In this document: positions 55,758 to 64,000 of the stretch, piece after piece | Position numbering within the stretch: position 1 is the first letter of the stretch | Layout of the letters: each line of letters starts with the position of its first letter | DNA from: Timema cristinae | Lineage: Eukaryota; Arthropoda; Insecta; Phasmatodea; Timematidae | Reading direction: 5' to 3' | Length of the DNA stretch: 64,000 nucleotides | Assembly (NCBI GenBank): GCA_039000515.1 | Contig: JBCFYV010000926.1 | Coordinates: forward strand, 1-64,000 | Program-made: the position numbers and the translations under genes | Notes under the pieces: model-generated | What the model was told of the DNA's origin: nothing | What the model saw: only the letters and a program-made list of their open reading frames with translations | The model's database searches: none

Positions 55758-58075
55758 GGTTCTTTTAAATAATAAATTATCATGAATTTGGTATCGATCT
55801 TGAATTTTTTTTGGGGGTTATTTTTTTTTAATTCTTCAAATACCAACTTAAGTCTAGGGTCCTCTTTTTGTAGGGTTGGCAATTCCTGTTTGATTTTCCT
55901 ATCCTGTTCACTAATGGTATTTTTTCTTTGTGCTAATATCTTAAACTCTGAATCAGTGGCGTGTTTAACCACTCCTTGTGCTGGATACCATGAAATTGTA
56001 TCTGGTACAGTGTGCTCAACACCTGGGACGTATTGAATATTCAAATTGTATTCTTGAAGTAATAAGATCCATCGAGTAAGTCTACCATGCAAAAGTTTAC
56101 ATTTATTTATAAAAATAAGAGCCTTATGATCAGTATATAAATTTGTGGGTCTCCCATGAATATAAATTCGGAATTGTTGGCATGCAAATACTATTGCTAA
56201 TAGTTCCTTTTCTGTGATTGTGTAGTTTAGTTCAGGGCCGTTTAGCACCCTACTAGCAAAGGCTATTGGTCTGTGATCACCCTGTTCGTCTAGTTGAAAG
56301 AGCTCAGCTCCTATTGCTTCTCCCGATGCATCTGTTGCAACGCACATTGGTTTACTTAAATCAGGGTGTTTTAACATCACGGTATTAATGAATTGTTGTT
56401 TTATCCTTAGCATTGCAGCATCCTCTACCTCTCCCCAGAACCATTCTTCCTTCTTTCTAATTAATCGTAACAAGGGGTATACAAGATCAGAGTGATGTTT
56501 AGTAAATTTTCTATAGTAATTTATCAGTCCTAAAAATGCCTGAAGTTGTTTCTTATTCCTTGGTGTAGGAAATTCTCTAATTGCTTTTGTTTTTGCTGGG
56601 TCTGCAGAAATCCCACCTGCGGAGATTACGTGACCTAGGAAATTGACTTCTTTGCATAAAATTGATGACTTATGTAGATTAACAGTCATTCCCCCTTCCT
56701 GAAGTTTTTTTAATACCATACTAAGTTGTTCGATATGCTCTTCGTATGTTTTTGATGCTATTAAAATATCGTCTACATATAAGGTTACAAAATTAAGTAC
56801 TTCTTCTCCCAGGACGGCTTCTAGCCCTCTTATAAATTTACTGGTTGAGATGCATAATCCAAATGGCATTCTTTTAAAGCAATACGTTCTTCCATTATAC
56901 ATAAATGACGTATACTTGCGTGATTTCTGTTCTAATTCAATTTGCCAGAAAGATGATACAAGGTCTAGTGAGGTTAAGTACTGACATCCATCAAATTTCT
57001 GTATTAATTCACTGGCAGGGGCGGGGGTTTCATTATCATTTATCAGGATTTGATTTACTCGTCTAGCGTCTAAACATAGCCTAGCCCCCCCATCTTTTTT
57101 GTTTACAACCACTATTGGATTTATTATCTCTGAGCTACACCGCTCAATGATGTCCCAGTTCATCATGTGATTTAAAGTATCTTCTACGGCCTGCCGTTGA
57201 CTGTATGGTACAGGATACGATTTACAGTTAAAGGGTTCTTGGTTTGACACCTGTAATTGACATTTATAAAATTTGTTTAGCCCTGGTTTTATAGAAAATA
57301 TATCTTTAAACTGCCACATCACTTCAAGTAATTTCTGTTTGTGTTCAATAGGAATTTCTACCATCTGGCCTATTTTATCTTCTATTTCCCCCCAGGGTAT
57401 CTTTGGGTCATCTATGGTTATTTGTCTAACCTCTACCTTCTTTCTAATTATCAAAGAGCTATTATCATTTTTATTAACCACTCCTGTTATATGCATACAT
57501 AGCAAATTCGATTCTGACTCTCCTACAAATGGAACATTTGTATTATAGGGTTCTTTATTAATTGATATTTGCTTACTTTGAAAATTAACTACTGCATTTA
57601 GGCTGACCATCCAATCTGCACCTAAAATTGCTGAGACGTTAAGACCTTCTATAACCAAGAATATAATAGTCATTTCATTTCCCCCTATCTCTACATCCAA
57701 TAATATCTGTCTTTTTACCTTTTTATTTTTAGCTCCTGTTGCACACATAATAGTTACATTACTCACAGGGAGTGTGGGAATAGCTTCTTTGGGATTCTGT
57801 TTACACAATTGTTCATAGTATTCCCCTGAAATGGCTGTTATTTCAGATCCAGTATCTATGAGAAACTTTATAGTTCTTCCATTAATTTTACCTTCTATTT
57901 CAGGTGAGAAGGCTTTGCTATGTTTTTTATATTCATTGCCTTCAAAAAGTAAATCTTCTTTTGGGTCACCCTGTAAAATACTATTTATTTTCAAATCACC
58001 ACAAATATTTTGAGAGTTTTCTAAAGTATCGGCCCTTTCTCTAACTTGAGTGGATGTCATTGTCGGGCAACTCAA
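55715..58075 (-). CDS. pol: gypsy-2 Pol: protease, reverse transcriptase, RNase H
   Basis: 786 codons remain open from a TTG at 58075. The aspartic protease has LIDTGSEITA at about 72-81 and ILGADW at 150-155. The reverse transcriptase spans about 285-470 with LDARRVNQ, FGLCIS and the active-site YVDD at 433-436. RNase H starts near 575 (CVATDASGEAIGAELF, Asp582; TEKELLAIV; YTDHKAL). A tether follows and the frame is lost near 55715, just before integrase. There is no ATG start of its own, so it is probably made as Gag-Pol by -1 frameshifting at 58096-58090. Family: Ty3/gypsy (Metaviridae-type retrotransposon). Confidence 0.9.
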   Translation of the reverse strand: MSCPTMTSTQVRERADTLENSQNICGDLKINSILQGDPKEDLLFEGNEYKKHSKAFSPEIEGKINGRTIKFLIDTGSEITAISGEYYEQLCKQNPKEAIPTLPVSNVTIMCATGAKNKKVKRQILLDVEIGGNEMTIIFLVIEGLNVSAILGADWMVSLNAVVNFQSKQISINKEPYNTNVPFVGESESNLLCMHITGVVNKNDNSSLIIRKKVEVRQITIDDPKIPWGEIEDKIGQMVEIPIEHKQKLLEVMWQFKDIFSIKPGLNKFYKCQLQVSNQEPFNCKSYPVPYSQRQAVEDTLNHMMNWDIIERCSSEIINPIVVVNKKDGGARLCLDARRVNQILINDNETPAPASELIQKFDGCQYLTSLDLVSSFWQIELEQKSRKYTSFMYNGRTYCFKRMPFGLCISTSKFIRGLEAVLGEEVLNFVTLYVDDILIASKTYEEHIEQLSMVLKKLQEGGMTVNLHKSSILCKEVNFLGHVISAGGISADPAKTKAIREFPTPRNKKQLQAFLGLINYYRKFTKHHSDLVYPLLRLIRKKEEWFWGEVEDAAMLRIKQQFINTVMLKHPDLSKPMCVATDASGEAIGAELFQLDEQGDHRPIAFASRVLNGPELNYTITEKELLAIVFACQQFRIYIHGRPTNLYTDHKALIFINKCKLLHGRLTRWILLLQEYNLNIQYVPGVEHTVPDTISWYPAQGVVKHATDSEFKILAQRKNTISEQDRKIKQELPTLQKEDPRLKLVFEELKKNNPQKKFKIDTKFMIIYYLKEPCQQTFGPSVFLKN

Positions 58076-58098
58076 TGACTTGTCTGACCATTTTTTTG
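58072..58098 (-). promoter_or_regulatory. Candidate -1 ribosomal frameshift site between gag and pol
   Basis: In the gag frame the codons CAA AAA AAT give the heptamer A AAA AAT (58096-58090), fitting the X XXY YYZ rule for -1 frameshifting. The gag stop TGA follows 15 bases later. A shift of -1 there leads into the pol frame without a stop. Inferred from sequence; no downstream pseudoknot was worked out. Confidence 0.55.
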
Positions 58099-60003
58099 TA
58101 AGTTTTGTCCTGGTTCTTCATGAACAATGACATGGGTTTTTAGTGGGTGTGGTTCTATTTTTTCAAGGTCTGTGTTCATCAGCTGATTTCTTTGTTGACT
58201 AACGTTACCCTTGTGTTCTTTTCTTTGGATTAAGTTTATTCTATCCCCTGGTGGTCTAGAAAACTCTCCCTTGTAATTAGGATTAGAATAATTTCCCTTT
58301 TGATTAGGATTAGTGTAATTAGGATTAAAATTGTTTCCCTGATTATTGGAATTTTCCCAAGTTCGATTTCTCGACTCCTGGTTCGATCTTTGGATAGGTC
58401 GTGCCTGGTTATGTCTACTCTCCCTATTTAAATGGTTTCCTCCATTTTGAAATGAGCTATCTTGCATGTGTGGTTTCGACCTTTCTCTCCTAGAGCGCTC
58501 ATCAAATATTTCTAGTATTTCTCTCATTTCAACGCTAGTTTTTACTCTAGCAGCTATAAGAGCATCTTGTATTTCATGTGGGAAGTGATGCAATAACTGA
58601 TTTACTAATCTTTCCTTGTCAATAGGGATGTCCAAATTCCCTGCCTGCATGGCATATCTATTGTAATAGTCACACATAGGCCCTCGATGTGGATCATACC
58701 GGCCTGTAAAAATATCATTTACTAATTTGTCCTGCTTATACACGGACCAAAATCTTTTACGAAAAGGTATCTTTATTGCTTCATATGATGTATGTTCATC
58801 CTCGTGATTATTCAGCCACGCTTCAGCGTCACCTACTAACTTTGAATTAAAAAATGCTATTTTTTGTGCTTCAGTGAGTTTACTATTTTCAAAAAGTCTA
58901 TCCATCTTTTTCAAAAATTGTACAGCATGCACCCTATCATTATTTCCACTGAAGGTGGGTACAGATTCCATTAATTGATTCTGTATGCCCGTACTGGGTA
59001 ATACTAAGGCACCAGTGGTAATTAGCGTCCCTTTTTCTACTACCTCGTCATATTTTGACTTAGCCTGTTCTAATTGTTGTCGCATTTGTTTGACTGTTTG
59101 TGACGTCTTGTCCACAGTCTCTGTCAAGTTGTCCTTAAATTTGTCCAATTGGTGGTCAACTATTTCCTTTATGTACACATCTGGTACAGTGTGTCCATCA
59201 AAGAGGTCATTTTGGAATTTAAGGTTATCACTATATATTTGTTGCTCTTTTGCAACAGTCGCAAACCGTTCTTTTAAATTTTGCACCTGTTCTAGAATTT
59301 CATTTTTATTTTTTTCGCAACTTTCCTGAGTAGTTTTTACCTTAGAATTTAAAGAGTCCTGTCTAAACTTCAAGTTTTCCTTTGCATTTTTGAGTTCTTT
59401 TATCTGCTCATTCGTCTGCTTTTCTGACTTACTACAGTCTTCCCTAAGCGTCTGTAGTTCGTCCCTTACCTGCATTTGGTCACTTTTAGTCTGTTGTACT
59501 TTCTGTAATTTTGTGTCAAAGTCGTTTTGTACTTCTTGAAATTTACTCTGTAATTCTTGTTCTAACCTGTTGAATTTTTCATCTATTTTCTGACTATTTT
59601 TGTCGAACCTTTCATCTATTTTCTGACTATTTTTGTCGAACCTTTCATCTATTTTCTTACTATTTTCGTCGAACCTCTCATCTATTTTCTGACTATTTTG
59701 ATCTATTTTCTGACTCAACTTTTCACTACTCTCTTTCATTTGCTGCACTAACTGCATTAATACTACATTGAGGTCATTTGCTGAGGTGGTTTGTTGAGCT
59801 ACTATACCTTCTACCTTTGAAACATTCTCCACCCCCCTTAAGTCTTCTTCTTTATGAGCTATTGGTTCAACTACCTTCTTAATTTGTTGTTCACTTTGTT
59901 CCTGATCAGAAAGTTCTAAACAAGAATGTTCTTTTACTATTGGTTGGGAATATTGTGCTAGGGGAAGGTTATCTTCACTGCTACTACTGTCTGTTTCTTC
60001 CAT
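58072..60003 (-). CDS. gag: Gag polyprotein of gypsy-2
   Basis: An intact 643-residue frame beginning MEETDSSSSEDNLPLAQ. Residues 1-75 are acidic. Residues 80-345 are coiled coil, including five 11-residue repeats at about 95-148 (KIDERFDKNSQ). The Gag core lies at about 349-510 (VPTFSGNNDRVHAVQFLKKM, FRKRFWSVYKQDKLVNDIF, GPMCDYYNRYAMQAG, HHFPHEIQDAL). The C-terminus is Asn/Gln/Arg-rich without a CCHC knuckle. Layout and core position match the gypsy-1 Gag. It forms the particle that packages element RNA in the cytoplasm. The frame ends at TGA 58074-58072, overlapping pol. Confidence 0.92.
   Translation of the reverse strand: MEETDSSSSEDNLPLAQYSQPIVKEHSCLELSDQEQSEQQIKKVVEPIAHKEEDLRGVENVSKVEGIVAQQTTSANDLNVVLMQLVQQMKESSEKLSQKIDQNSQKIDERFDENSKKIDERFDKNSQKIDERFDKNSQKIDEKFNRLEQELQSKFQEVQNDFDTKLQKVQQTKSDQMQVRDELQTLREDCSKSEKQTNEQIKELKNAKENLKFRQDSLNSKVKTTQESCEKNKNEILEQVQNLKERFATVAKEQQIYSDNLKFQNDLFDGHTVPDVYIKEIVDHQLDKFKDNLTETVDKTSQTVKQMRQQLEQAKSKYDEVVEKGTLITTGALVLPSTGIQNQLMESVPTFSGNNDRVHAVQFLKKMDRLFENSKLTEAQKIAFFNSKLVGDAEAWLNNHEDEHTSYEAIKIPFRKRFWSVYKQDKLVNDIFTGRYDPHRGPMCDYYNRYAMQAGNLDIPIDKERLVNQLLHHFPHEIQDALIAARVKTSVEMREILEIFDERSRRERSKPHMQDSSFQNGGNHLNRESRHNQARPIQRSNQESRNRTWENSNNQGNNFNPNYTNPNQKGNYSNPNYKGEFSRPPGDRINLIQRKEHKGNVSQQRNQLMNTDLEKIEPHPLKTHVIVHEEPGQNLQKNGQTSH
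59560..59721 (-). repeat. 33-bp tandem repeat inside gypsy-2 gag
   Basis: Four to five copies of a 33-bp unit (plus strand TTTCATCTATTTTCTGACTA with TTTTTGTCGAACC) encode the 11-residue repeats of the coiled coil. It stays in frame because the unit is a multiple of three. Confidence 0.9.
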
Positions 60004-60084
60004 ATTAAATGCAATTTTGTTGTTGTTGATGACTTACGTAAGATTCTCCCTGCGTACTTCACCTGAAGTCTAGAAGCTCTGACC

Positions 60085-60195
60085 TTCTTGTGAAGCTACC
60101 TGATTTGGAAGCTCTCCCTTTGAAGTCACCTGGTTTGGAACTTCTTCTTCCGACGTCGCCTGCTTTGGAACTTCTTCTTCTTAAGTCACCTGGTT
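60085..60195 (-). repeat. gypsy-2 leader tandem repeat (30-bp unit)
   Basis: Three to four copies of GAAGTCACCTGGTTTGGAAC with TTCTTCTTCC (plus strand) lie between the PBS and gag, parallel to the leader minisatellites of gypsy-1, though the unit sequences differ. Confidence 0.85.
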
Positions 60196-60331
60196 TGTTG
60201 TTGTTTTTTGTTTTTAAAGTACTTAAGCTGTTTGTGGCACTTTCACTGTTCTTTGAGCACTCACTTTCACTTTCTCGGGTTGTGAACTGAATTTATGTAT
60301 ATATATTTTTTTTACCTCAGCTTATCAGGCC

Positions 60332-60349
60332 CTCCACGTTGGGAAGCCA
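60332..60349 (-). other. gypsy-2 primer-binding site
   Basis: In sense orientation TGGCTTCCCAACGTGGAG, four bases from the 5' LTR end. The first 12 bases equal the gypsy-1 site. Confidence 0.75.
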
Positions 60350-60353
60350 TTAT

Positions 60354-60889
60354 TGTAATAATTTAAACGCTAGCCTGATAAGAAATGTATATACTCCATT
60401 GTAAGGGTGATATTATTTTTAATAATTAATTATATTATTTTATAAATTAAAAGTTCTGGTGTTTTTTTTATAGTCTTTTATTTTAATTTTAAATGAATAA
60501 ACTGTTTGCTTTTAGCTAGATATCACACGCATTTTATATTTTGATAAAAGCCCGACTATTGCGTTAAATGAATCTTAGCTATACGTGTTCTTGTCGAGAA
60601 GGAAGGATCACCAGCAGTGAGGAGATGTGCGCATTTGAAGGGGTATATCAAGCGACATTTCCTTCTCGAAACTTCCTAGAAGAAAAGGGGTGAGGTCATC
60701 CAGGTGCGTCTCTTTCCACGGAAAGTGCGTTGTCTTTTTAAATAGAGACGTAGAAGGATTTCACCACACCTTACAACTCGACAGTTCTACACAAATAAAT
60801 CTTACAGCCCGCTCGAATATTAAATATAGTAATTTTGAATATAGATTTGAATAATAACATATTGATATGTATAATTTCATATCATTACA
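60354..60889 (-). repeat. gypsy-2 5' LTR
   Basis: A 536-bp copy. The heat-shock-like block here is TTCTCGAAACTTC (60663-60675); one spacer base differs from the 3' LTR but the TTC/GAA/TTC blocks are kept. It is followed by the duplicated target ACCT. Confidence 0.92.
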
Positions 60890-60893
60890 ACCT

Positions 60894-61021
60894 TCACATT
60901 TTGAATGTGAATCCAAGATGGAGAGGTTCCAGACATGACGCTTTCATTTGGTCATCTTCTCCAGCACGCCGATTGATGGAAATGTCGCATAGCAGAGAAG
61001 AAAGGCACACTTGGCTTCTTG
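60894..61021 (+). pseudogene. Harbinger-type gene, exon 3, right piece
   Basis: Resumes as LHILNVNPRWRGSRHDAFIW (second catalytic Asp) and ends WLLG at the donor GGTAAGT. The frame joins exactly to the left piece at 51929 once gypsy-2 and one ACCT are removed. Confidence 0.87.
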
Positions 61022-61816
61022 GTAAGTTTTTGTAATATTTTATATAAAATAATAATGTAATTTTAAATTATAAGTATTTTAGTATGTATTAAAAGCTTTG
61101 TCAACTAATTTGTAGTATTTAGTAAACAAGTTTGTTCAAAAATGTGATTGAAGTCAACTTTCAGAATGTTTCATGCATTGAAAATTAGTTGGGTGCAAAA
61201 CATACTTTAAGCCTATTAAACGCCTACAGCTTATTAATTTTAATATTTCAAGAAATTTCAAGATTTACTCTTTATTAATATCTAAAGATAATAATACTAA
61301 GATATCAAACACAAATTATTCATGTTTCTGTAGGAATATTTATTAATTTTATATTTTTACTTTTGTGTTCCTGAAATTAAGTTTCACTTTTCACAAGCGA
61401 GATGGTTTAGCGAAAAAAACACATATTGAGAGCCATACTCGTTCCTGCCTTAAAATTTAAATCCTTCTCATAGATAATAGCTGAGCACATTGTGAGTGTG
61501 AAATTTAATAACAATAAAGTGTCAGTTCAACCTAGTTATTTTAAAAGTTTGTATTGTATGTTGATTTAGAGCACAATTCTACAATATAGTATATGACATA
61601 CCAATCTGTTTGACGTTTATTATGTGAATATAGACCTACAAGTTTATCTGGCCTATTTTTTATTCTCACATCCTATAAATACCCATATTAACTAAATGCA
61701 TTTAATTACTGTAATAGGTTAAAGACGAGAAAGATAAGTTAGAACAAATTTACTCACTATTAAAAAAAACCTTTTATTTTCCACCATTACAAATTTAAAT
61801 TTTCACTTCATTTCAG
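61022..61816 (+). other. Intron 3 of the Harbinger-type gene
   Basis: GTAAGT donor at 61022 and TTCATTTCAG acceptor ending at 61816. AT-rich, without recognised inserts. Confidence 0.75.
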
Positions 61817-62178
61817 GTGAATCCGGATATCCATTAGAACCATGGCTAATGACACCCATCACACACGCCCAGCCAGAGACTCCAGAGTTTCAATACACTG
61901 AGGCTCATTGTAGTGCTCGAAATCCGGTAGAGCAATGCTTTGGAGTTCTTAAATGTGTGTGGAGGTGTTTGTCCAAGCAAAGGGTTTTCATGTATAACCT
62001 GCAAAAAGTTGGGAAGATTGTGAATGTGTGTGCTGTTCTTCACAATCTTCCAGTTATCGAAGAAGAAGATGAAGTGCCTCCTCAACTTGTAAATGCCATA
62101 GATATTGTGCCACAAAGGGGTCGATTCGCAGAGGCGAGGAGAGTTAGAGCAGCAATCATCCGTCAAAATTTCGCATAA
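61817..62178 (+). pseudogene. Harbinger-type gene, exon 4
   Basis: Open to the stop at 62178. It starts GESGYPLEPWLMTPI, has the catalytic Glu in SARNPVEQCFGVLK and KCVWRCL, and ends IRQNFA. This is the standard C-terminal third of PIF/Harbinger DDE nucleases and has no internal stop. Confidence 0.87.
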
Positions 62179-62194
62179 GTTGCATTGTTCTTCC

Positions 62195-62525
62195 TTAAAT
62201 CCACTGACACCACCTAAGTTTAATCGCCTGAACCGAAACCGCCTGGGCTTAATCGCCTGAGCCAAAACCATCTGGGCTTAATCGCCTGAGCCGAAACCAT
62301 CTGACACAGCCAAGGCTTAATTTCCTGAACCGAAACCATCTGACACAGTCTGGGCTTGATTTCTCAAGCCGAAACAATCTGACACCGCCTGGACTTGATT
62401 TCTCGAGCCAAAAACATCTGACAGCGCCTGGGCTTAATTTCCTCAGCCGAAACCATCTGACACCACCTGGGCTTAGTCACCTGAGTAGAAACCATCTTAC
62501 ACTGATTTGACTTAACTGCCTGGAT
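62195..62525. repeat. 39-bp minisatellite behind the Harbinger-type gene
   Basis: About eight diverged units built on CTGGGCTTAATTTCCTGAGC and CGAAACCATCTGACACC, some shortened to 31 bp. It starts within about 25 bp of the stop codon, so it may be part of the gene's 3' untranslated region. Confidence 0.85.
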
Positions 62526-64000
62526 CATAGATGGTTCCAAGCCCATTTTGAGAAATGCAGAGGAACGTACAAATGGTCTAATATCGCTACTAAAGCTGAA
62601 TGAGGACTTAGAGCTTCTTCAATGCTAAGTAACGCTGTCCCCTATATTGACAACAAGGTTCAATATGTAGGGTGAGAAATTGAAGAAGGCATAGCATATG
62701 TATTGTAACAGTGCATAAATAGTTTGATTTTCTTGTGATCCTTATTTAGATTGAGATTTTATTAAGATTTTTTAATATCCTTTGATTTTATAACTCTAGT
62801 TAATAAACTAAACCCAAGTTTTCAAATTTGTAGTGAATCTTAATGAGACAATGAACTTACTATTTAAATATTGAATATAATTAAAATCATACTTCAATTT
62901 TAAAGTGAAAGATTAACTTTACTACTCTTTACATACTAAAATTTAAAACAAAAGTTAGGTAGTTAGTTTATTATTATTTCATAATGTGTTATTTTTTCGA
63001 AACCATTACTATCAACATTTTAATTTTTTTTATTCAAAATATATATTGTCAATTCATATTTGATGGTCTTGGTTAATATTTAGAATCTATAATACATAGT
63101 TGTAAAAAAAAATTAATGGTAAAGAGTTGTGTGGTAGAGCGAATAAGAATATTCAATACTCACTCAATTAAAAATGCTATGTAGTAAGCTTCAAACAAAG
63201 TGTTTGATAATTAATATTTTAAATAACATTTCAGATTTTTTTAAATTTGATTAAAAAAATTAAATAGTATAATATTTAATTGTGATTTGATTCAATTTTT
63301 TTTAGGCATGAGATTTGATTCGAGCCAGCCAACATTTCAATTAAATTTGAAATTTTATAATTTTGTATTGTGGCAAACAACCTAAATGCCTTGGAAAGAG
63401 GGCCAAGGAAGTTAACTAAGTTCAAAATAAAGAAAGTCCCGAAATCTTCTTAATTTTTATTTAGAACATCTACAATTATTTTTTTAGCCTCTGCTGTTGA
63501 ATAAAGTCTTTCAGCAAGTTCCTTACATCATCACAGTTATTTCCTGTATTGCAGAAGTCTGCTCAGATATGTTTTCTATCATCATCTGTAATCAGTTTTA
63601 AGGTACACTTTGAACAGGGATTATAATAGCCAAAATGTTCACAAAAACACTTGAATAGAACTATACTTTCCCATAACTAAACATTATAATAAACTATAAT
63701 TATTAATTCCCCCCCCCCCCCCTTATACTTATATACACACACCCTTAGGACCTCTGCAAACTGCTCACAAGACTCCGGGATTGTGGTCCGTAGTCACTGT
63801 ATTTTGGGAGCTGCAACGCATAAATACGAAATACGATTACACACAAATGCAGGAAAAGATTTGTTTTCAATTGCTAAAAATTCTAATCAGAGATGATCTT
63901 ATAGAAATAAAATTTTAAAATGTGTGAAGGTTCATAACCTTTTTGCATCTCTATTGGCACCGTGCATTTAAGTATGTAGTGCTGGTAGTGGTATAATATT
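62526..64000. other. Unannotated AT-rich stretch
   Basis: A poly-C run lies at 63710-63722. No gene or clear repeat found, and no right terminal repeat for the Harbinger-type gene could be identified. Confidence 0.4.

Larger units (their letters stand above)
51930..60889 (-). mobile_element. gypsy-2: Ty3/gypsy LTR retrotransposon, pol decayed
   Basis: An 8960-bp element on the minus strand with 532- and 536-bp LTRs, flanked by ACCT on both sides (51926-51929, 60890-60893). Order in the sense direction: 5' LTR (right), PBS, leader with 30-bp repeats, gag, pol (protease, reverse transcriptase, RNase H, integrase), 2.2 kb non-coding, PPT, 3' LTR. No envelope gene is seen. The LTRs differ by about seven substitutions and three small indels, and pol has at least two frameshifts and one stop, so it is older than gypsy-1 and inactive. 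Confidence 0.93.
49845..62178 (+). pseudogene. Four-exon PIF/Harbinger-type transposase (HARBI1-like), disrupted
   Basis: Exons: 49845-50089, 51140-51448, 51913-51929 plus 60894-61021 (split by gypsy-2), and 61817-62178. All introns have GT-AG ends and phases that rejoin the protein. The DDE nuclease triad is visible: Asp in IGAIDCSHISI (exon 2), Asp in GSRHDAFIW (exon 3) and Glu in NPVEQCFGVLK (exon 4). Exon 1 has two frameshifts, exon 2 has TAA at 51218-51220 where ALSQTSVSR is expected, and exon 3 carries the 9-kb insertion. The gene is dead. No TTA-flanked terminal repeats were found, so it may have been an autonomous transposon or a domesticated HARBI1-like gene. Confidence 0.85.

Overview
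The window is AT-rich eukaryotic DNA, most likely from an insect or other arthropod. The clues are spliced transposase genes with GT-AG introns, tRNA-derived SINEs ending in (TAA)n, short interstitial TTAGG-type runs, and insect-like Ty3/gypsy, pogo, PIF/Harbinger and hAT elements. The species cannot be named from the sequence. I see no complete host gene, no rRNA and no CRISPR array. Almost everything recognisable is mobile DNA at different stages of decay.

Layout. 1-17 kb holds a decayed hAT transposase end (minus), many tRNA-derived SINEs of at least three head types, a decayed YqaJ-type exonuclease gene (minus, 8.75-9.46 kb) and an inverted pair of SINEs (16.15-16.76 kb). 17-26 kb holds a LINE 3' end, a 33-bp minisatellite, foldback elements, a short hAT element with an exact 8-bp target duplication (20.53-21.35 kb) and a 1.7-kb 26-bp minisatellite. 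26.67-33.54 kb is a young LTR element (called gypsy-1 here) whose only open reading frame is gag. It sits inside a SINE with a 4-bp target duplication. 34-44 kb holds a 387-bp palindrome, more SINEs, a solo LTR (37.67-38.22 kb) and one weak candidate host exon. 44.15-45.67 kb is a jerky/pogo-type pseudogene split by a Harbinger derivative. 46.57-49.36 kb is a pogo-type DNA transposon with an uninterrupted 654-codon transposase. 49.85-62.18 kb is a four-exon Harbinger-type transposase gene, broken by frameshifts, a stop codon and a 9-kb gypsy element (gypsy-2, minus strand, 51.93-60.89 kb) inserted in its third exon. A 39-bp minisatellite follows.

How the parts relate. gypsy-2 carries gag and a decayed pol (protease, reverse transcriptase, RNase H, integrase). 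gypsy-1 has no pol, but its Gag is homologous to that of gypsy-2. The two share a primer-binding site, a G6 polypurine tract, LTR end sequences, a heat-shock-element motif in the LTR and tandem repeats in the leader. The simplest reading is a gag-only element mobilised in trans by pol-encoding relatives of gypsy-2. Three nested insertions can be read back to the empty site, which gives a relative order of events: SINE before gypsy-1, Harbinger gene before gypsy-2, and jerky/pogo gene before the Harbinger derivative.
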